A stretch of 64,000 bases of DNA, from contig NZ_NISI01000001.1 of NCBI RefSeq assembly GCF_002205845.1, positions 930,001 through 994,000 on the forward strand. The letters run 5' to 3'. Position numbers and translations under genes: made by a program. The DNA is from Roseateles puraquae. Lineage in GTDB: Bacteria; Pseudomonadota; Gammaproteobacteria; Burkholderiales; Burkholderiaceae_C. Shown here one piece after another: positions 1 to 8,082 of this stretch (position 1 is its first letter; every line of letters begins with the position of its first letter). The notes beneath the pieces were generated by a model, which saw only the letters and a program-made list of their open reading frames with translations, ran no database searches and had not been told where the DNA came from.

Positions 1-1
1 C

Positions 2-55
2 CAACTGGAAGCGATGAGCCGCACGACCTCGGCAGCATGCCGGAGTGCGGCATGA
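2..55 (+). CDS. 3' end of upstream gene, probably squalene synthase HpnD (partial)
   Basis: An open frame enters the window and ends at a TGA at 53-55, overlapping the ATG of hpnE in an ATGA junction. Only about 17 residues are visible, so the identity cannot be read from the sequence. In hopanoid loci the gene directly before hpnE is usually hpnD (presqualene diphosphate synthase), which is the basis for the guess. The overlap suggests translational coupling. Confidence 0.4.
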   Translation, partial: QLEAMSRTTSAACRSAA

Positions 56-1356
56 AGGCAGCGGTGGTCGGCGCCGGCTGGGCCGGTCTCGCCGCAGCCG
101 TCGAGCTGGCGGATGCGGGGCAGGACGTGACCGTCTTCGAGATGGCGCCTCAGCCCGGCGGCCGCGCGCGCAGCGTGGCCGGGCCCGACCCGACATGGCC
201 TTACGACAACGGCCAGCACATCTTGATCGGCGCCTACCGCGACAGCCTGGCGCTGATGCAGCGCCTGGGCGTCGGTCCGCAACACGTGCTGCAGCGCCTG
301 CCCCTGGCCCTGCCCTACCCCGGCGAGGCCGGCTTGCAACTCCCCCCGGGCTCGGCGCTCGTGAGCTTCACCCGCGGCGTGCTGGCCCACCGCGGCTGGC
401 CGCTCGGCGCTCGGCTGGGCTTGCTCATGGCGGCGGGTGGCTGGCTGGCGCGGGGGTTCCGCTGCGCGCCGGATCTGACCGTCGCTGCGCTGTGCGCCGG
501 CCTCCCCGCCGTCGTGCGGCGCGACCTGGTCGATCCGCTCTGCGTGGCGGCCCTGAACACACCGGCGGCCGAGGCGAGCGCGCGCGTCTTCCTGCGGGTT
601 CTGAAGGACGCGCTCTTCAGCGGCCCCGGCAGCGCCGACCTGCTGCTGCCTCGGCGCCCGCTATCCACCTTGCTGGCCGAACCGGCAGCGGCCTGGCTCG
701 GACCGCGCCTGCGCCTGGGGCATCGGGTTCAACAGCTGACGGCGCAGGGTCAGGTCGACGGCGAGGCCTTCGACGCTGTGGTGCTGGCCTGCACCAGCGT
801 CGAGGCGGCACGGCTGACGGCCGAGGTCGCGCCGGCCTGGTCGGCACTGGCGGGGGCGTTCAGCTTCCAGCCCATCATCACCGTCTATCTGCACAGCCCC
901 GGCAGCCGGCTCGCGGCACCGATGCTCGCGCTGAGGGAAGGCCCGCAGGCCCCGGCGCAGTTCGTGTTCGACCTGGGTCAGCTCGGCGGCGCACCGGGTC
1001 GGTTTGCCTTTGTCGTGAGCGGCGCGGCCGGCTGGGTGGCACGAGGTGGCTGCGGCGAAGCGGTACTGGCCCAGGCCCAAGCCGTGCTGGCTTGGGCGAC
1101 GCCGCCCGTCATCGACAAGGTGCTGATTGAAAAGCGCGCCACCTTCGCCTGCACGCCAGGCCTGGCGCGGCCGCCGGGCCGGATCGCACCGCGCCTGTGG
1201 GCCGCCGGCGACTATGTGGACGGGCCCTACCCCGCCACGCTGGAAGGCGCCGTGCGCTCGGGCCGGGCCGCCGCTCAGGGCGTCGAGGCGGAGGCTGCGG
1301 CGGCGGGCGGTGCCGCGAAAGGGGCCGCCAGCGGCTCGCCGACGAACACGCCCTGA
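52..1356 (+). CDS. hpnE: Hydroxysqualene dehydroxylase HpnE (FAD-dependent)
   Basis: The product is a flavin-dependent amine oxidase/desaturase-like protein of 434 residues. HpnE reduces hydroxysqualene to squalene, the last step of the bacterial HpnC-HpnD-HpnE route to hopanoids. The N-terminus has a Rossmann dinucleotide-binding motif (GAGWAG at residues 7-12) followed by the acidic end of strand 2 (VFE) and a GGRA loop. The C-terminal part contains an AAGDY.DGPYPATLEGAVRSG segment typical of FAD-dependent desaturases. The start at 52 is preferred over the in-frame ATG at 37 because it forms an ATGA overlap with the upstream frame and places the Rossmann motif at the very N-terminus. Its 3' end overlaps the convergent TIGR03790 gene by 82 nt. 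Confidence 0.85.
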   Translation: MKAAVVGAGWAGLAAAVELADAGQDVTVFEMAPQPGGRARSVAGPDPTWPYDNGQHILIGAYRDSLALMQRLGVGPQHVLQRLPLALPYPGEAGLQLPPGSALVSFTRGVLAHRGWPLGARLGLLMAAGGWLARGFRCAPDLTVAALCAGLPAVVRRDLVDPLCVAALNTPAAEASARVFLRVLKDALFSGPGSADLLLPRRPLSTLLAEPAAAWLGPRLRLGHRVQQLTAQGQVDGEAFDAVVLACTSVEAARLTAEVAPAWSALAGAFSFQPIITVYLHSPGSRLAAPMLALREGPQAPAQFVFDLGQLGGAPGRFAFVVSGAAGWVARGGCGEAVLAQAQAVLAWATPPVIDKVLIEKRATFACTPGLARPPGRIAPRLWAAGDYVDGPYPATLEGAVRSGRAAAQGVEAEAAAAGGAAKGAASGSPTNTP

Positions 1357-2432
1357 GCCGGCCAGGCCACGCTGTGCCAGTAGGCCTCCAGCGCGCTGAG
1401 GCCCTGGGCATAGGCCAGCAGCAACATCTGCGGATGCGGGAACTTCTGCAGATGGTTGCAAGGCTCGCTCACGCTGCCGTAGCTGGCAGTGGCGCCGGCG
1501 TCGATCCAGTCGAGGATGTTCATCTGGCCGTCGCCGACCGGCTTGTCGAGTTGGCCGCCGAAGGAGGTCAGGTGGTCGGCCAGTGCCCCGGGCAGCCATT
1601 CACCGCCCAGCGGTGAAGGCACCCGCGCCAGACCGGTTTCGTAGACCAGGATGCGTCGCATCGGCGGCAGGCTGTCGCTGTGCACCCGCGCCACCTCCAG
1701 AGCCGGCACGCCCGGCACGGGGCCAGCGGGCGGGAAGAGTCGTTCCCGTACGTTGCGGGTGGTGTCGGGCGTAGCGGCGAAGTAGGCCCGGGCCGGCGTG
1801 GGCAGGGGCGTGGCCAGCGTGTGGTCGGAGGCGATGCCACGCTCGATCAAGGCCAGCGCCGCAGGTACTGAACGGGCCGCGATCTGCATCGTGGGCCGAA
1901 CACCCAGCACCAGCCAGGGCCGGGCGCCGAAGTACTGGGTGTAGGGGCTGACCTTGGTCGCGGCACAACTGTTGGCGCACACCTGCGGCTGCAGGCCGAT
2001 GGCCAACGCACTGGTCAGGGCGTTGCAATCCACCGCGTAAGGCAGCGTCCAGGCCAGGGCCAGGCCGTGCACCTGTTCGGGCATCTGGCTGCGGATGGCC
2101 TCGTCCAAGGCCCTGAACTCCTCGGTGGTGAGGCTGGCTCGCACCGGCAGCTGCACGCGCAGGATGTGTTCGGGCGGAATGCCCCGGCGGCGGGCGTAGT
2201 GCTCGCCCACGGCCACCGAGTAGGGGTCCGAGGTGTTGATGACGAGCCCAAGTTCGCGAGCCGTGATCCGCCCGTAGAACTTGGGCACGCGCAGCCAGCG
2301 CGGCTCACCCGGCGCCGCCGAAGCCGCCGGCTCAGCCGCCTGGGCAGCGCGCGGGCCGGCAAGCGCCGCGCCGAGGCCCAACATCAGCGCCAGCACTCCC
2401 GCGTGCCACCTGCTGAAGCGCGCTTTCGCCAT
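1275..2432 (-). CDS. TIGR03790 family protein, secreted, function unknown
   Basis: The 385-residue product has a signal peptide (hydrophobic segment ending in GPRAAQAAE) and then a conserved domain with GRITARELGLVIN, DPYSVAVGEHYARRRGIP and LAWTLPYAVDCNALTSALA, which I recognise as the TIGR03790 family of betaproteobacterial and planctomycete proteins of unknown function. The start at 2432 is chosen because it begins directly before the signal peptide; an upstream in-frame ATG at 2519 would run into the divergent regulator gene. It is transcribed away from the IclR gene, 34 nt between starts, and its 3' end overlaps hpnE. No enzymatic motif was recognised. Confidence 0.75.
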   Translation of the reverse strand: MAKARFSRWHAGVLALMLGLGAALAGPRAAQAAEPAASAAPGEPRWLRVPKFYGRITARELGLVINTSDPYSVAVGEHYARRRGIPPEHILRVQLPVRASLTTEEFRALDEAIRSQMPEQVHGLALAWTLPYAVDCNALTSALAIGLQPQVCANSCAATKVSPYTQYFGARPWLVLGVRPTMQIAARSVPAALALIERGIASDHTLATPLPTPARAYFAATPDTTRNVRERLFPPAGPVPGVPALEVARVHSDSLPPMRRILVYETGLARVPSPLGGEWLPGALADHLTSFGGQLDKPVGDGQMNILDWIDAGATASYGSVSEPCNHLQKFPHPQMLLLAYAQGLSALEAYWHSVAWPAQGVFVGEPLAAPFAAPPAAAASASTP

Positions 2433-2466
2433 ACAAAACACTCGCAATCTCCCCCACAATGAAGGC

Positions 2467-3237
2467 ATGAAACCCAAAGACGCCCAGCAGACCCCGGCCA
2501 TCCAGGTGCTGGAGCGCATGTTTGCGCTGCTGGATGTGCTGGCCAGCCATCAGGACCCGGTGTCCCTGAAGGCCCTGTCCGAGGCCACCGGCCTGCATCC
2601 CTCCACGGCGCACCGGATTCTCAATGACCTCACCCTGGGCCGGTTCGTTGACCGGCCCGAAGCCGGCAGTTATCGACTCGGCATGCGCATGCTGGAGCTG
2701 GGCAACCTCGTGAAGGCCCGGCTGGATGTGCGTGACGCCGCGCTGCCGGCCATGCGCGAGCTGCACAAGTTCACCCACCAGCCAGTCAACCTGTCGGTGC
2801 GCCAGGGCGACGAGATCGTCTACATCGAACGCACCTACTCCGAGCGTTCGGGCATGCAGGTCGTGCGGGCGGTGGGCGGCCGGGCGCCGCTGCACCTCAC
2901 GTCGGTCGGCAAGCTCTTCCTGGCCAGTGACGACAGCCCCCGGGTGCGCGCCTATGCCACCCGCACCGGCCTCTCGGGCCACACCCGCAACAGCCTGACC
3001 GACATTGGCGCGCTGGAGCGCGAACTGGCCATGGTGCGTCAGCGCGGCATCGCCCGGGACGACGAAGAACTGGAGCTCGGCGTGCGTTGCATGGCCGCCG
3101 GCATCTACGACGACCAGGCCAAGCTCGTCGCCGGGCTGTCCATCTCGGCGCCCGCCGACCGGCTGGAGGAAAGCTGGGTGGTGCGACTGAAGGAAACCGC
3201 GGCGCAGATCTCGTCGGCGCTCGGCTACCGGGGCTAG
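2467..3237 (+). CDS. IclR family transcriptional regulator
   Basis: A 256-residue protein with the two-domain IclR layout. The N-terminal winged helix-turn-helix (about residues 12-75) has LKALSEATGLHPSTAHRIL as the recognition region and SYRLG as the wing. The C-terminal effector domain (about 90-250) has VNLSVRQGDEIVYIER, a conserved LTSVGKLFLA segment, and GVRCMAAGIYDDQAKLVAGLSIS. IclR proteins regulate catabolic or housekeeping genes in response to small ligands. The target here is unknown. It diverges from the TIGR03790 gene with only 34 nt between, so it may control both. Some IclR members (KdgR) control pectin genes, but this one is 38 kb from the pectin locus, so a link would be speculation. 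Confidence 0.9.
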   Translation: MKPKDAQQTPAIQVLERMFALLDVLASHQDPVSLKALSEATGLHPSTAHRILNDLTLGRFVDRPEAGSYRLGMRMLELGNLVKARLDVRDAALPAMRELHKFTHQPVNLSVRQGDEIVYIERTYSERSGMQVVRAVGGRAPLHLTSVGKLFLASDDSPRVRAYATRTGLSGHTRNSLTDIGALERELAMVRQRGIARDDEELELGVRCMAAGIYDDQAKLVAGLSISAPADRLEESWVVRLKETAAQISSALGYRG

Positions 3238-3250
3238 CCCGCAAAGCAAA

Positions 3251-3272
3251 ACGCGGCGCCGGGGCGCCGCGT
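3251..3272 (-). terminator. Intrinsic terminator of the D,D-peptidase gene
   Basis: A near-perfect GC-rich inverted repeat (acgcggcgcc / ggcgccgcgt, 10 bp arms) lies between two convergent genes. On the minus strand it is followed by TTTTG, so it fits a Rho-independent terminator for the peptidase gene ending at 3296. On the plus strand no T-run follows, though the hairpin may still help end the IclR transcript. Confidence 0.7.
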
Positions 3273-3295
3273 CGAGTGCCTCTGTGCCCGCAGGC

Positions 3296-4294
3296 TCAGA
3301 GCTTGGGTGCAGGGGCGGCCGACTCCGCTTCCACCTGCGTGGACAGCCACTTGCGCATGCGCTCGGCATCCGCAATCCGCGACGCCTTGCCGCTGGAATC
3401 CAGGAACACCATGATCAGCTGACGGCCGGCCATGCGGGCCTGCATGACCAGGCACTTGCCCGCCTCATTGATGAAACCGGTCTTCTGCAGGCCGATGTCC
3501 CACAGCGGGTTGGACAGCAGGCCATTGGTGGAGCGGAACTGCACCAGGCGCTTGCCCAGGGCCACGCGCGCTTCGCGGGAAGTCGACAGGTCACGCAGCA
3601 GCGGCACCTGGCTGGTCACGGCCACCAGCTTGGCCAGGTCGGCCGCACTGCTCTGGTTGCGGCTGGACAGCCCGGTCGGCTCCACGTAGTGGGTATCGGT
3701 CATGCCCAGGCTCTGGGCCTTGGCGTTCATCGCCGCGACAAAGGCCTCCAGGCCACCCGGGTAATGCCGGCCCAGCGCGTGCGCGGCGCGGTTCTCGCTG
3801 GCCATCAGGGCGAGGTGGAGCATGTCGCCGCGGGTCAGCGTGGTGCCGACCGCCAGGCGGGAGCGGGTGAACTTCTCGGTGTCGACGTCGTCCTGCGTGA
3901 CCGTCAGCTTTTCGTCGAGCGACAGGCCGGCCTCGACCACCACCAGCGCCGTCATCAGCTTGGTGATGGACGCGATGGGCAGCACGGCCTGAGGGTTCTT
4001 GGAGAACAGGACTTCGTTGGTGTCCTGGTCGAGCACGTAAGCGACGCTGGACTTCAGGGCCAGCGGGTCTTCCACGGCGTGCAGGCCGGCGACCTGGCCG
4101 AACGTGGGCACGGCGGCCACGACCGGTGCCGCCTTGCGCACGACGACGGAGCGCACCTTGCGGGTCGGGGTGGTCGTCTTGCTGCCGGACTTGGCGCTGG
4201 ATTTGGCTTTGGAGGGCGTGTCAGCAGCGGCGGCGACGCTCGGCAGCGTGGCCAGCAGGCTGAGGCTCAATAGGGCGGCGGCAAAAGTCTTCAA
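3296..4294 (-). CDS. D-alanyl-D-alanine endopeptidase, peptidase S11 (PbpG/DacA-like)
   Basis: A penicillin-binding, low-molecular-weight peptidase of 332 residues, acting on peptidoglycan cross-links or stem peptides in the periplasm. The three S11 active-site motifs are present: SITK (residues 109-112), SEN (166-168) and KTG (271-273). A signal peptide opens the protein (KTFAAALLSLSLLATLPSVAAAA), followed by a basic, Ser/Thr-rich linker. No C-terminal amphipathic anchor of the DacA kind is evident, which favours a PbpG-like endopeptidase. No ATG is available. The TTG at 4294 is chosen because GGGGA precedes it by a few bases and it begins exactly at the signal peptide; another TTG lies upstream at 4345. 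Confidence 0.85.
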   Translation of the reverse strand: MKTFAAALLSLSLLATLPSVAAAADTPSKAKSSAKSGSKTTTPTRKVRSVVVRKAAPVVAAVPTFGQVAGLHAVEDPLALKSSVAYVLDQDTNEVLFSKNPQAVLPIASITKLMTALVVVEAGLSLDEKLTVTQDDVDTEKFTRSRLAVGTTLTRGDMLHLALMASENRAAHALGRHYPGGLEAFVAAMNAKAQSLGMTDTHYVEPTGLSSRNQSSAADLAKLVAVTSQVPLLRDLSTSREARVALGKRLVQFRSTNGLLSNPLWDIGLQKTGFINEAGKCLVMQARMAGRQLIMVFLDSSGKASRIADAERMRKWLSTQVEAESAAPAPKL

Positions 4295-4645
4295 CGGGGT
4301 CCCCAGGTCTGGACGGCAGTGTAGCGCCGCCAAAAACACCGACAAGATAAGAACTTATGCAACATTCCTCAAGTGAACTCTGGAGCCAGGCAAGCGCCAC
4401 GGCGTCCGGGGTTGCGAACTTGTAAACAGTTGCAAGTAGGCCCGGTCAACCACGACCGCGGTATTGGGATCAGCCCCAAAACGGCGGGAGTGCTTGCGGC
4501 GGGATTCTGGGGGTGCAACGCGCCCGGCACCCCGGAAGGAGGACCGGCTTTACACGCCTGTTGCGACTTGAAGTCCAACCAACGGATGCCGGCGTGACGG
4601 GCGTCACGCCGGTTACAGGGGCCGTCCGGCGACGGGCCCGCGCCC
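4295..4645. other. Intergenic region without a recognisable gene
   Basis: About 350 nt separate the D,D-peptidase start from the leuA1 stop. It should hold the peptidase promoter near 4300-4370, where the sequence is locally AT-rich, including the imperfect palindrome ataagaacttat at 4346-4357. I saw no open frame with coding character and no tRNA cloverleaf. The only clear structure is the inverted repeat at 4589-4612, listed separately. Confidence 0.5.
4589..4612 (-). terminator. Hairpin downstream of leuA1
   Basis: A perfect 10-bp inverted repeat (ccggcgtgac / gtcacgccgg) with a 4-nt loop lies 34 nt after the leuA1 stop codon. There is no T-run after it on the minus strand, so it is better read as a 3' stabilising or Rho-assisted terminator hairpin than as a classic intrinsic terminator. 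Confidence 0.45.
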
Positions 4646-6187
4646 TCAACCTTGCGCGGCGACGCGCTCGGTCTTGCTCTGCAGCTTGTTGAGGGCCGAC
4701 AGATAGGCCTTGGCCGAAGCCACGACGATGTCGGGATCGGCGCCCACGCCGTTGACGACGCGCCCGGCATGCTGCAGGCGCACCGTTACCTCGCCCTGCG
4801 ACTCGGTGCTGCCGCCCGTGATGGCGTTCACCGAGTACAGCAGCATCTCGGCGCCCGACTGCACGACCGACTCGATGGCCTGTAGCGTGGCATCCACCGG
4901 GCCGTTGCCGTCGCTCTCGGCGCGGTGCTCCTGCGCCCCCATGGCGAACACGATGGCGGCATGCGGACGCTCGCCCGTCTCCGAGCGCTGCGACAGCGAC
5001 AGCAGCCGGAAGTGCTCCTGCTCTGCGGTCACCGACTCGTCCATCACGAGGGCGATGATGTCCTCGTCGAAGATCTCGTTCTTGCGGTCGGCCAGGTCCT
5101 TGAAGCGCTGGAAGGCCGCGTTCACCTCGGCCTCACTCTCCAGCTGGATGCCCAGCTCCTGCAGCCGCTGCTTGAAGGCATTGCGGCCCGACAGCTTGCC
5201 CAGCACGATCTTGTTGGCGGCCCAGCCCACGTCCTCGGCGCGCATGATCTCGTATGTGTCGCGCGCCTTGAGCACGCCGTCCTGGTGGATGCCGCTGGCG
5301 TGCGCGAAGGCATTGGCGCCCACCACCGCCTTGTTGGGTTGGACCACGAAGCCGGTTGTCTGCGAGACCAGCTTGGAGGCGGGCACGATCTGCGAGGTGT
5401 CGATGCCGACCTCCAGCCCGAAGTAGTCGCGCCGCGTCTTGACGGCCATGACCACCTCTTCCAGCGAGCAATTGCCCGCGCGCTCACCCAGGCCGTTGAT
5501 GGTGCATTCCACCTGCCGCGCGCCGCCGATCTTCACGCCGGCCAGCGAGTTGGCCACCGCCATGCCCAGGTCGTTGTGGCAGTGCACGCTCCAGATGGCC
5601 TGGTCGGAGTTGGGCACCTTCTCGCGCAGGCGGCGCAGGAAGTCGCCGTACAGCTCCGGGATGCCGTAGCCCACGGTGTCGGGGATGTTGATGGTGCCCG
5701 CGCCCTCGCGGATGACGGCCTCGCAGACGCGGGCCAGGAAGTCGATGTCCGAGCGGTAGCCGTCTTCCGGCGAGAACTCGATGTCGCCGCACAGGTTGCG
5801 GGCGAAGCGCACCGCCAGCGTGGCCTGCTCCAGCACCTGCTCGCGCGTCATGCGCAGCTTCTTCTCCATGTGGAGTTCGCTGGTGGCGATGAAGGTGTGG
5901 ATGCGCGAGCGCTGCGCCGGGGCGAGCGCTTCGGCCGCCCGCGAGATGTCACGGTCGTTGGCGCGGGCCAAGGAGCAGATGGTGCTGTCCTTGACGGCGG
6001 CAGCGATGGCCTTCACGGCCTCGAAGTCGCCATTGCTCGACGCGGCAAAGCCCGCCTCGATGACGTCGACCTTCATCCGCTCGAGCTGGCGGGCGATGCG
6101 CAGCTTCTCCTCGCGCGTCATCGACGCCCCGGGCGACTGCTCGCCGTCGCGCAGCGTGGTGTCGAAGATGATCAGCTTGTCGCTCAT
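4646..6187 (-). CDS. leuA: 2-isopropylmalate synthase, LeuA type 1
   Basis: The 513-residue enzyme condenses acetyl-CoA with 2-oxoisovalerate, the first committed step of leucine synthesis. The N-terminal TIM barrel carries [15 protein letters not shown] near residue 9 and the metal-binding [13 protein letters not shown] near 200. Then come NGLGERAGN and [11 protein letters not shown]. The C-terminal part (about 390-505) has the allosteric leucine-binding domain ([16 protein letters not shown]). The length is normal for the bacterial type-1 family. Its start forms an ATGA overlap with the end of the preceding leuA2 gene, so the two are co-transcribed and probably translationally coupled. Confidence 0.95.
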   Translation of the reverse strand: MSDKLIIFDTTLRDGEQSPGASMTREEKLRIARQLERMKVDVIEAGFAASSNGDFEAVKAIAAAVKDSTICSLARANDRDISRAAEALAPAQRSRIHTFIATSELHMEKKLRMTREQVLEQATLAVRFARNLCGDIEFSPEDGYRSDIDFLARVCEAVIREGAGTINIPDTVGYGIPELYGDFLRRLREKVPNSDQAIWSVHCHNDLGMAVANSLAGVKIGGARQVECTINGLGERAGNCSLEEVVMAVKTRRDYFGLEVGIDTSQIVPASKLVSQTTGFVVQPNKAVVGANAFAHASGIHQDGVLKARDTYEIMRAEDVGWAANKIVLGKLSGRNAFKQRLQELGIQLESEAEVNAAFQRFKDLADRKNEIFDEDIIALVMDESVTAEQEHFRLLSLSQRSETGERPHAAIVFAMGAQEHRAESDGNGPVDATLQAIESVVQSGAEMLLYSVNAITGGSTESQGEVTVRLQHAGRVVNGVGADPDIVVASAKAYLSALNKLQSKTERVAAQG

Positions 6188-7872
6188 TGCACGTTCTCCT
6201 GATGTGTTTGCGGCACCGCAACCGGCGCGCGGGACAGGCCGGACAGCACCGCCTGCATCGATGCGCGCACGATGCTGCCATCAATCCCGACCCCGTGGCG
6301 CGTCACGTCGCCCACGCGGATCTCAAGGTAGGCCACGGCGCGGGCATCTGCGCCGCTGCCGATGGCATGTTCGTGGTAGTCCAGCACGCGCACCTCCTGG
6401 CCCAGGCGGGCGGACAGCGCGTTGACGAAGGCATCGATCGGCCCATTGCCCTCGCCCTGCACATGGCCCATCCAGCCTCCCAGCACCACCTCGGCCGACA
6501 GCCGCATCGCGCCACCCGCCACCTCGGTCATCTGCGGCTGCACGACCGATGCGCCCGCATGGCCGATGCCGTACTCGCGCTCGAAGATGGCGTAGATGTC
6601 GGCCGCGGTCAGCTCCTTGCCGGCATCGTCCATCACGCGCTGCACCACCTGGCTGAACTCGATCTGCAGACGACGCGGCAGCTCCAGGCCGTACTCGGCC
6701 TCCAGCAGGTAGGCGATGCCGCCCTTGCCGGACTGGCTGTTCACGCGGATGACGGCGTCATAGCTGCGGCCCAGGTCCTTGGGGTCGATGGGCAGATAGG
6801 GCATGTCCCAGATGTCGCCGTCGCGGCGCGCGGCGAAGGCCTTCTTGATGGCGTCCTGGTGGGAGCCGGAGAAGGAGGTGTACACGAGATCGCCCACGTA
6901 CGGATGGCGTGGATGGACCGGGATCTGCGTGCAGTGCTCAACGCAGCGGCGCACCTCGTCGATGTCCGAGAAGTCCAGCTGCGGGTCCACACCCTGGGTG
7001 TAGAGATTCAGTGCGATGTTGACGAGGTCGACGTTGCCGGTGCGCTCGCCATTGCCGAACAGGCAACCCTCGATGCGGTCCGCCCCGGCCATCAGGGCCA
7101 GCTCGCCAGCGGCGGTGCCCGTGCCGCGGTCGTTGTGCGGGTGCACCGACAGCACGATGGCCTCGCGCCGCGCGAGGTGGCGGTGCATCCACTCGATCAT
7201 GTCGGCAAAGATGTTGGGCGTGCTGTGCTCGACCGTGGACGGCAGGTTGATGATGCACTTGCGCTCGGGCGTGGGGGCCCAGACCTCGGTGACGGCGTCC
7301 ACCACCCGCTTGCTGAAGGCCAGCTCGGTGCCCGAGAACATCTCGGGCGAGTACTCGAAGCGCCAGTCGGTGCCCGGGCGCGCGTCGGCCAGTTGCTTGA
7401 TCTGGCGCGCATGCGTCGCGGCCAGCTCGACGATGCCGTCTTCATCCTGCCCCAGCACCACGCGGCGCATGATGGGCGCGACCGCGTTGTAGACGTGCAC
7501 GATCACGCGGCGGGCGCCGTCCAGCGCCTCGAAGGTGCGCTCGATGAGGTGGGCCCGCGCCTGCGTCAGCACCTGGATGGTCACGTCGTCAGGGATGTGC
7601 CCCCCGTCGATCAGCAGGCGCACGAAATCGAACTCGGTCTGGGACGCGGACGGGAAGCCCACCTCGATCTCCTTGAAGCCGATCTTCACGAGCTGCTGGA
7701 ACATGCGCAGCTTGCGGGCAATGTCCATCGGCTCGATCAGGGCCTGGTTGCCGTCGCGCAGGTCGGTACTCAGCCAGATCGGCGCACGGGTCAGCACGGC
7801 ATCGGGCCAGGTGCGGTCCGGCAGGGTGACGGGCGAGAAGGGGCGGTACTTGAGCTGCGGTTGCTTCAACAT
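6184..7872 (-). CDS. leuA: 2-isopropylmalate synthase, LeuA type 2
   Basis: The 562-residue product is the second, yeast-like class of 2-isopropylmalate synthase. It catalyses the same reaction as the neighbouring type-1 enzyme but is only distantly related. It carries [15 protein letters not shown] near the N-terminus, the metal-binding [28 protein letters not shown] and a C-terminal regulatory domain with [14 protein letters not shown]. The start at 7872 (MLKQPQ) matches the family; an ATG three codons upstream is also possible. The gene lies immediately downstream of a leader peptide and terminator (7914-8046) and overlaps leuA1 by 4 nt. Having both isoforms in one attenuated operon is notable. 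Confidence 0.93.
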   Translation of the reverse strand: MLKQPQLKYRPFSPVTLPDRTWPDAVLTRAPIWLSTDLRDGNQALIEPMDIARKLRMFQQLVKIGFKEIEVGFPSASQTEFDFVRLLIDGGHIPDDVTIQVLTQARAHLIERTFEALDGARRVIVHVYNAVAPIMRRVVLGQDEDGIVELAATHARQIKQLADARPGTDWRFEYSPEMFSGTELAFSKRVVDAVTEVWAPTPERKCIINLPSTVEHSTPNIFADMIEWMHRHLARREAIVLSVHPHNDRGTGTAAGELALMAGADRIEGCLFGNGERTGNVDLVNIALNLYTQGVDPQLDFSDIDEVRRCVEHCTQIPVHPRHPYVGDLVYTSFSGSHQDAIKKAFAARRDGDIWDMPYLPIDPKDLGRSYDAVIRVNSQSGKGGIAYLLEAEYGLELPRRLQIEFSQVVQRVMDDAGKELTAADIYAIFEREYGIGHAGASVVQPQMTEVAGGAMRLSAEVVLGGWMGHVQGEGNGPIDAFVNALSARLGQEVRVLDYHEHAIGSGADARAVAYLEIRVGDVTRHGVGIDGSIVRASMQAVLSGLSRAPVAVPQTHQENVQ

Positions 7873-7913
7873 GGTGTCCATCCAGGATGGTGGGTGGGGC
7901 AACCAGCAGCATC

Positions 7914-7954
7914 AGAAAACACGAACGGCCCGCTGCGGTTGCAATCGGGCCGTT
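7914..7954 (-). terminator. leu attenuator: intrinsic terminator in the leuA2 leader
   Basis: On the minus strand the arms AACGGCCCG (7954-7946) and CGGGCCGTT (7932-7924) form a perfect 9-bp stem with a 13-nt loop, followed by CGTTTTCT. This is a classic Rho-independent terminator. It sits 32 nt after the stop of a leucine-rich leader peptide and about 40 nt before leuA2. The arrangement is that of amino-acid attenuation: stalling at Leu codons should prevent formation of this stem. An unambiguous antiterminator stem could not be picked by eye. Confidence 0.85.
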
Positions 7955-7986
7955 GAGGTCAGGTGAGAGCGTGCGCGCGCGACTGA

Positions 7987-8046
7987 CTAGCGAACCCGAG
8001 GTTCCTCCAGGGCTAGTAGCAGGGCAATGAGCGCGGCGCGGTTCAT
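7987..8046 (-). CDS. Leucine-rich leader peptide of the leuA2-leuA1 operon
   Basis: A 19-codon frame reads MNRAALIALLLALEEPRVR. Five of the 19 residues are leucine, including three in a row at positions 9-11, two of which use CTA, a codon that is rare in such a GC-rich genome. Ile and Val, the other branched-chain residues, are also present. It is followed by an intrinsic terminator before leuA2, so it is almost certainly an attenuation leader. There is no Shine-Dalgarno sequence. A promoter-like pair (TTGCAC, 16 nt, TAGATT) would start the RNA just 2-3 nt before the ATG, so the leader may be translated as a leaderless mRNA. Confidence 0.85.
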   Translation of the reverse strand: MNRAALIALLLALEEPRVR

Positions 8047-8054
8047 GGGTCGGG

Positions 8055-8082
8055 AATCTAGCACGAAAGCCTATTGGTGCAA
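8055..8082 (-). promoter_or_regulatory. Candidate sigma-70 promoter for the leu leader
   Basis: On the minus strand TTGCAC (8082-8077) and TAGATT (8060-8055) are separated by 16 nt. The first hexamer overlaps the last codons and stop of pssA. Transcription would begin around 8048-8049, almost at the leader-peptide ATG at 8046. The hexamers match the consensus at 4 of 6 positions each, so this is a reasonable but unproven promoter. Read-through from pssA is also possible. Confidence 0.5.

Noticed and set aside
4346-4357. ataagaacttat as an operator
   Set aside because: Only 5-bp arms, seen once, in a locally AT-rich promoter-like region; chance is likely.
4346-4645. Possible tRNA or small RNA in the intergenic region
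   Set aside because: No acceptor, anticodon and TψC arms could be assembled; only the 10-bp hairpin at 4589-4612 is convincing.
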